Assembly (NCBI RefSeq): GCF_964340395.1
Contig: NC_135561.1
Span: 15,752,461 to 15,816,460 of the forward strand
Length of the DNA stretch: 64,000 bases
Direction: 5' to 3'
Source: Glandiceps talaboti
Lineage: Eukaryota; Hemichordata; Enteropneusta; Spengelidae
This document shows, piece by piece, positions 47,810 through 64,000 of the stretch. The position numbers were made by a program, and so were the translations under genes. Under the pieces are notes generated by a model. That model was given only the letters and a program-made list of their open reading frames with translations, made no database searches and was not told where the DNA came from. Numbering within the stretch: position 1 is the stretch's first letter; every line of letters starts with the position of its first letter.

Positions 47810-47950
47810 AAGCCAAGATATTGTCATAAAATATGGATTATTACTTTGGTCGTTCTACGTCACGACAACCCGTGTCTACGTCACTGGTTCTGCTGTGCTC
47901 AAACGTTCTAAATCGTCATTATTGTGTCTGATTTTTTATAATTATACTTG
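47810..47950. repeat. Third copy of the 24005 dispersed repeat, lacking the MITE arm
   Basis: Shares AGCCAAGATATTGTC, AAAATATGGATTATTA, TGGTCGTTCTACGTCAC and GTCACTGGTTCTGCTGT with the sequences 3' of copies A and B. There is no transporter exon nearby, so it is an independent insertion of the repeat rather than a gene remnant. Confidence 0.65.
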
Positions 47951-48525
47951 AGTGGGTATAATTATATTCCCCAATATTTCTTTTCATTCATTTAATACTG
48001 TACAAAACTCTATCAATTTGAAATATGTCATGAAAAATACACTTGAGACAAAAAGAAGAAAAGTTACTGAATATGAAATTGATACGTTGTGTTCATTGAA
48101 GCATGTCATATCACTCATATAATTCAGGGATAATTAAGTGTTATCGCCAGTACACCCTTCTTTGCACTTGAAGGTCTTCTACAAAGGGAAATTATTACGT
48201 ACGTCGTACTGACAGAATTCATAGCTGAAACACTTCATCATTGATGATACATACTTATCAATCAGATGATTGGCGCATGTGCGCATCAATCGGGGTCCCA
48301 CGCAACGAAAACCAAGCCAGTAACTAAAGACTCTCACATAAAACTCGGCTCTTGGGATGGAAAAGATCGTGTAGTGATCATGATAGGATACATTATGTTT
48401 GTCTACGAACAAATTTAAAGTGCGCTTCATCTGGACATGAATATCGGAAGACTACTGTCGATAAGTACGGCAATTCGTTGGTTAGCTGTATCCATAAAAT
48501 AGAGTTTAAAATAAAATCTATAAAA

Positions 48526-48577
48526 CAAACAAATAAATAAATATATAAATATATAAATAAATAAATAAATAAATAAG

Positions 48578-48628
<51 letters not shown>

Positions 48629-48632
48629 ATAG
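48526..48632. repeat. (AAAT)n
   Basis: About 100 bp of AAAT repeats with a few ATAT changes. Confidence 0.95.
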
Positions 48633-48713
48633 AAACGCTTTAAGAATTACCAATTTAAAATTTTTACTGTGGCCGTGCACTTCGAATTCGCAAATGACAG
48701 ATCGTTACATACG

Positions 48714-49020
48714 ATATGAAACGATATGATATGATATGATATGATATGATATGATATGATATGATATGATGTGATGTCACTGTGACATGATAAGGATGTG
48801 ATATGAACGTGATATGGATATGGTGTGATGTGATGTGATGTGATGTGATGTGATGTGGCGTGATGTGATACGATATGATAATGATTTGATATGATAAGGA
48901 ACGATACGATACGGTATGTATGTATGTATGTATGTATGTATGTATGTATGTGTTTGTGTGTGTGTATGTATGTATGTATGTATGTATGTATGTATGTATG
49001 TATGTATGTATGTATGTGTA
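48714..49020. repeat. (GATAT/GATGT)n pentamers followed by (TATG)n
   Basis: Pentanucleotides ATGAT and GTGAT give way at about 48914 to TATG tetranucleotides. Confidence 0.94.
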
Positions 49021-50028
49021 TATGGCAGTTGAATTCTAAAACATTTTTTTATTCGGCATAACAAAGGCTATAGAGATCTTGATAATGTAGTCTAAACTTT
49101 TCAATTTTCAACACACACAGTTTTAATATTACTAATACCACAACACAGTTTCACTTATATAGAACTACAAACACCTTGTAGTTCAACATTCAAATTCAAA
49201 GACAGGAAAACAAATGTAAATGACAGCATTGGCAACAAATATCTCCATAAGACAAAGTCCATGATCGGATGCAAATCGGACTATACAATCGCATTTGTCA
49301 TATTCCTCTCCATCTCTTCCCTATAATTGCTTTAACAAATTGCAATACTAGCAATTCCATTTAAAGGAACACTTTGCATTTCATTTAAGGGGTCACCTTT
49401 ATGAAACTGCCAGCAAACTTAACCATGAATGGAAATGTCAGCAATTTTGTTAACCTTTTCAATGACATTGTCAGCAGTATTGTTGACTGTTACAATGCCA
49501 CAGTGAGTCAAATTGTAAACACATGTCCTGCCACGCCTAAGACTTTTGATTTGCAAGTGAACTGTGCTTAATTGATTATAAATACCTTACCTTGTTCTCC
49601 AACACAGTACATCTAGCTCCATGCTCAGTTTTTATCTCTACACTATGTAGCCATTTGTAGCTGAAAGAGTTTACTTTATTGAATCTGTTCATTAACATGA
49701 TAACCCGTAAGTTCAGGAGGTTTACGTACCAGTACTACAGGAAAAAAAATGTTTCTAGATTCTCATGTTTGATTTGAATATACCAAAGAAAAAGGTGCAA
49801 ACAACTCAACAGAAATCTGTACCTCTCCTTTTAATGGTACATTCCGTTCCCTAATGTATTTACGTCAAAGAGATTACAGTTCCAGACGTCATTCCGGGTT
49901 ATTACACATTTGTGACATCGGGATGCCGATTTACATATATTAGTATTCACGTTAAAAAAGTACGATTATCATTGCAATATTTGCATTACATATGGACTAC
50001 AGCAAAGTACATCACTTCATAAGCGAAA

Positions 50029-62305
<12,277 letters not shown>

Positions 62306-62701
62306 GTAAGAAATTACAACGGGTTTCAGAATACCGTTCAGCGGTTGTGCTTGATACAGCAACACAGAAATCAATAAGAAACGGCACATGAAAGATCACA
62401 AGTTATTGTTTCATTTAATCTTGTGACTCAAATGAAAGTTAAACCAACATACTGCAACAAGACACAGACACAGACACGTTAACACCAATGGTTTGACGTA
62501 TGCATTTGATGTTTGTACGGTGGCACATCACTTCATTTCATTTTACTAAAAGTTTCAAGAAACTGTATTCATTCAATCTTGATATCTTAAAGTGTAGCAT
62601 GGGTAGTTTATTTTAGTTTCTGTGTGGTTGTATCAAACAGAACCGCTGAACGGGATTTTCAAATATCCGCTATACAACCCTTGCATAACTGATGTGGAGC
62701 T

Positions 62702-62731
62702 CAGACCACTATAGAGAAATATAGTGGTCTG
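62702..62731. repeat. Perfect 12-bp stem hairpin
   Basis: CAGACCACTATA, loop GAGAAA, TATAGTGGTCTG. It lies after LDLa exon 10. Confidence 0.85.
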
Positions 62732-63586
62732 CGTGTGGAGGAACCTGTAGACAGAACGTAGTTATCTATATAAGACTTTTGTTAAGTAGTAGACAACTAA
62801 AACTGACTTTGAAGGTGCCGAAAAGTCTTCTCCTTATCAAACTATCAAACTGACATACATTGGCACAACAAGTATACATGGTGATGGTATGTTAGATTCA
62901 CCAAGTTGTATAAGTTCTCTGTGAAAGTTAGTCATGTAGTATACGATAAGACTTTCTTGCACAGACATAATGGACGATATAATAATGTCTCACCTGCTTA
63001 ATATAAACGAACGTTATTCGTTTAGGGGGGGGGGGCGCGGTCTGGCGTCTTCGATTGCTGAACGTTCATTTTCGCACTTCTATCAACATATCGAAAACTT
63101 CCAACCCTTCAATGATAACAAGTTCTGTACTTACTACTGTTATGATGATAAGTACATTAAAATTCACTTCAAATGTGATATACAGTGTTGGGTTTCCGTT
63201 AATATTTTAATGTGTTTGCCATCATGTGTGTACTGTACATTGCATTGATCATAGTGGTTTGACGCTATAATTTTCATCGTGGTATATATAATGCATATAT
63301 ACATGTGTCGATGTCGCACTTGTGAACGTTCGTTTAAGGGGGAAGGGGGGGTGTCCTAAACGATCGAAGTTCATTTATTGAGCTTGAGTTTCATTGTGCC
63401 ATCGCCCCTGCAGAGACTAATAATAACATTACGTGGACCTACATCAAAGGCCACCATTGCTGATTTGTATCAATGTATATCAGTTTGATAATTCAGCACG
63501 TTCAAAGCCAGTTTTAATTTTCGTCCTTCACTAAAACGATGTTGAGATCAGAGGTATATCTAGACATCTACTGCAAAGGTGGTAAT

Positions 63587-63618
63587 AACTGGTCGATGTC
63601 TTGATTCATCGACCAGTT
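63587..63618. repeat. Perfect 12-bp stem hairpin
   Basis: AACTGGTCGATG, loop of 8 nt, CATCGACCAGTT. Confidence 0.85.
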
Positions 63619-64000
63619 CTTTCTATTATTATATCTTGTTTGGCACAGTGACTACTGTCGAATTCATATACTTTTTAGATACCTTTTCGTTTACTTTGTA
63701 TGTAGTTCGTTTTCCTAAGCCATTCTGATTGAATGCAAGTCCATATTTCAATATCAGAATATCAAAATATTTTTAAGTATGTATTTTGGGGTATAATACC
63801 AAGTTCGGTCTGACAACCGATCAATGTTACCCAGTTTGAGTATATATATATATATGAGAATAGAAAGAAGCTATAGTATTAGTGGGATACACAACTCTCA
63901 CGCACCTCATTATAAATCCTTTACGTATCTTGCTTTTGGTTCAATTACATTTGCTATGGGCATACATTTCTTTTAAACCCATACATAGATATGTGTCCTG

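Larger units (their letters stand above)
39436..50028. other. Gene-poor interval between copy C and the DEG/ENaC-LDLa gene
   Basis: The 5' ends of two divergent genes face each other across about 10.6 kb. Apart from tRNA-Asn, SINE copy 2, foldback elements and simple repeats I see no gene. Stretches 42000-43700 and 44700-46200 look unique but have no supported coding signal. 5'-untranslated exons of either gene could lie here unseen. Confidence 0.65.
62306..64000. other. Intron after LDLa exon 10, to window end
   Basis: A good donor (GTAAGAA) closes the last LDLa exon, so transcription should continue. I find no acceptor followed by channel or LDLa coding sequence. Contents are two short perfect hairpins, two G-rich spots (63025, 63339) and a short AT run at about 63840. 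Confidence 0.6.

Noticed and set aside
62970-63248. 92-codon open frame after LDLa exon 10
   Set aside because: It contains several cysteines but no LDLa or ASC spacing, no fitting acceptor in phase 1, and a poly-G run inside.

Overview
This window is animal nuclear DNA. It has many small exons bounded by GT/AG splice sites, long AT-rich introns, extremely abundant microsatellites, several foldback (MITE-like) elements, tRNA-derived SINEs, a non-LTR retrotransposon fragment and a eukaryotic tRNA-Asn gene. Gene content (SLC18B1-type transporters and a DEG/ENaC-type channel with LDL-receptor class A modules) points to an invertebrate metazoan. I cannot place the phylum from the sequence alone. 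No bacterial, CRISPR or operon features are present.

Left and centre (1 to about 39.5 kb): three paralogous genes of the SLC18B1 (vesicular polyamine transporter-like) branch of the major facilitator superfamily. Copy A (+ strand, exons 3-13 visible, 1506-8283) is cut by the left window edge inside intron 2. That intron holds a minisatellite of more than 1.2 kb. Copy B (+, 14634-22949) is complete, with 13 exons encoding 470 aa. Copy C (-, 39435-26304) is complete, with 13 exons encoding 464 aa. All three share the same exon lengths (except the first and last exons) and intron phases. A and B also share recognisable intron and 3'-flank sequence, so they are a recent tandem duplication. C is older and inverted. 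Only C keeps a canonical acidic dileucine sorting signal at its C-terminus.

Middle (39.5-50 kb): a gene-poor stretch with simple repeats, a composite tRNA-derived SINE, foldback elements and one tRNA-Asn(GTT) gene on the minus strand (43754-43827).

Right (50-62.3 kb, + strand, running off the right edge): the 5' part of a DEG/ENaC-like channel gene. Exon 1 encodes the cytosolic His-Gly gating motif, TM1 and the post-TM1 FPAVTLCN motif. It is followed by at least ten LDLa-module exons. Every one is of symmetrical 1-1 phase and joins exon 1 in frame, so a calcium-binding module array appears to have been inserted into the extracellular part just after TM1. The rest of the channel (extracellular core, TM2) is not visible and would lie beyond 64000. 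One LDLa exon has been tandemly duplicated with a microsatellite, and one copy is truncated.

The main points for a second look are the LDLa array in a DEG/ENaC gene, the divergence of the C-terminal sorting signal among the transporter paralogs, the datable insertions that distinguish A from B, and several dispersed repeat families found more than once in the window.
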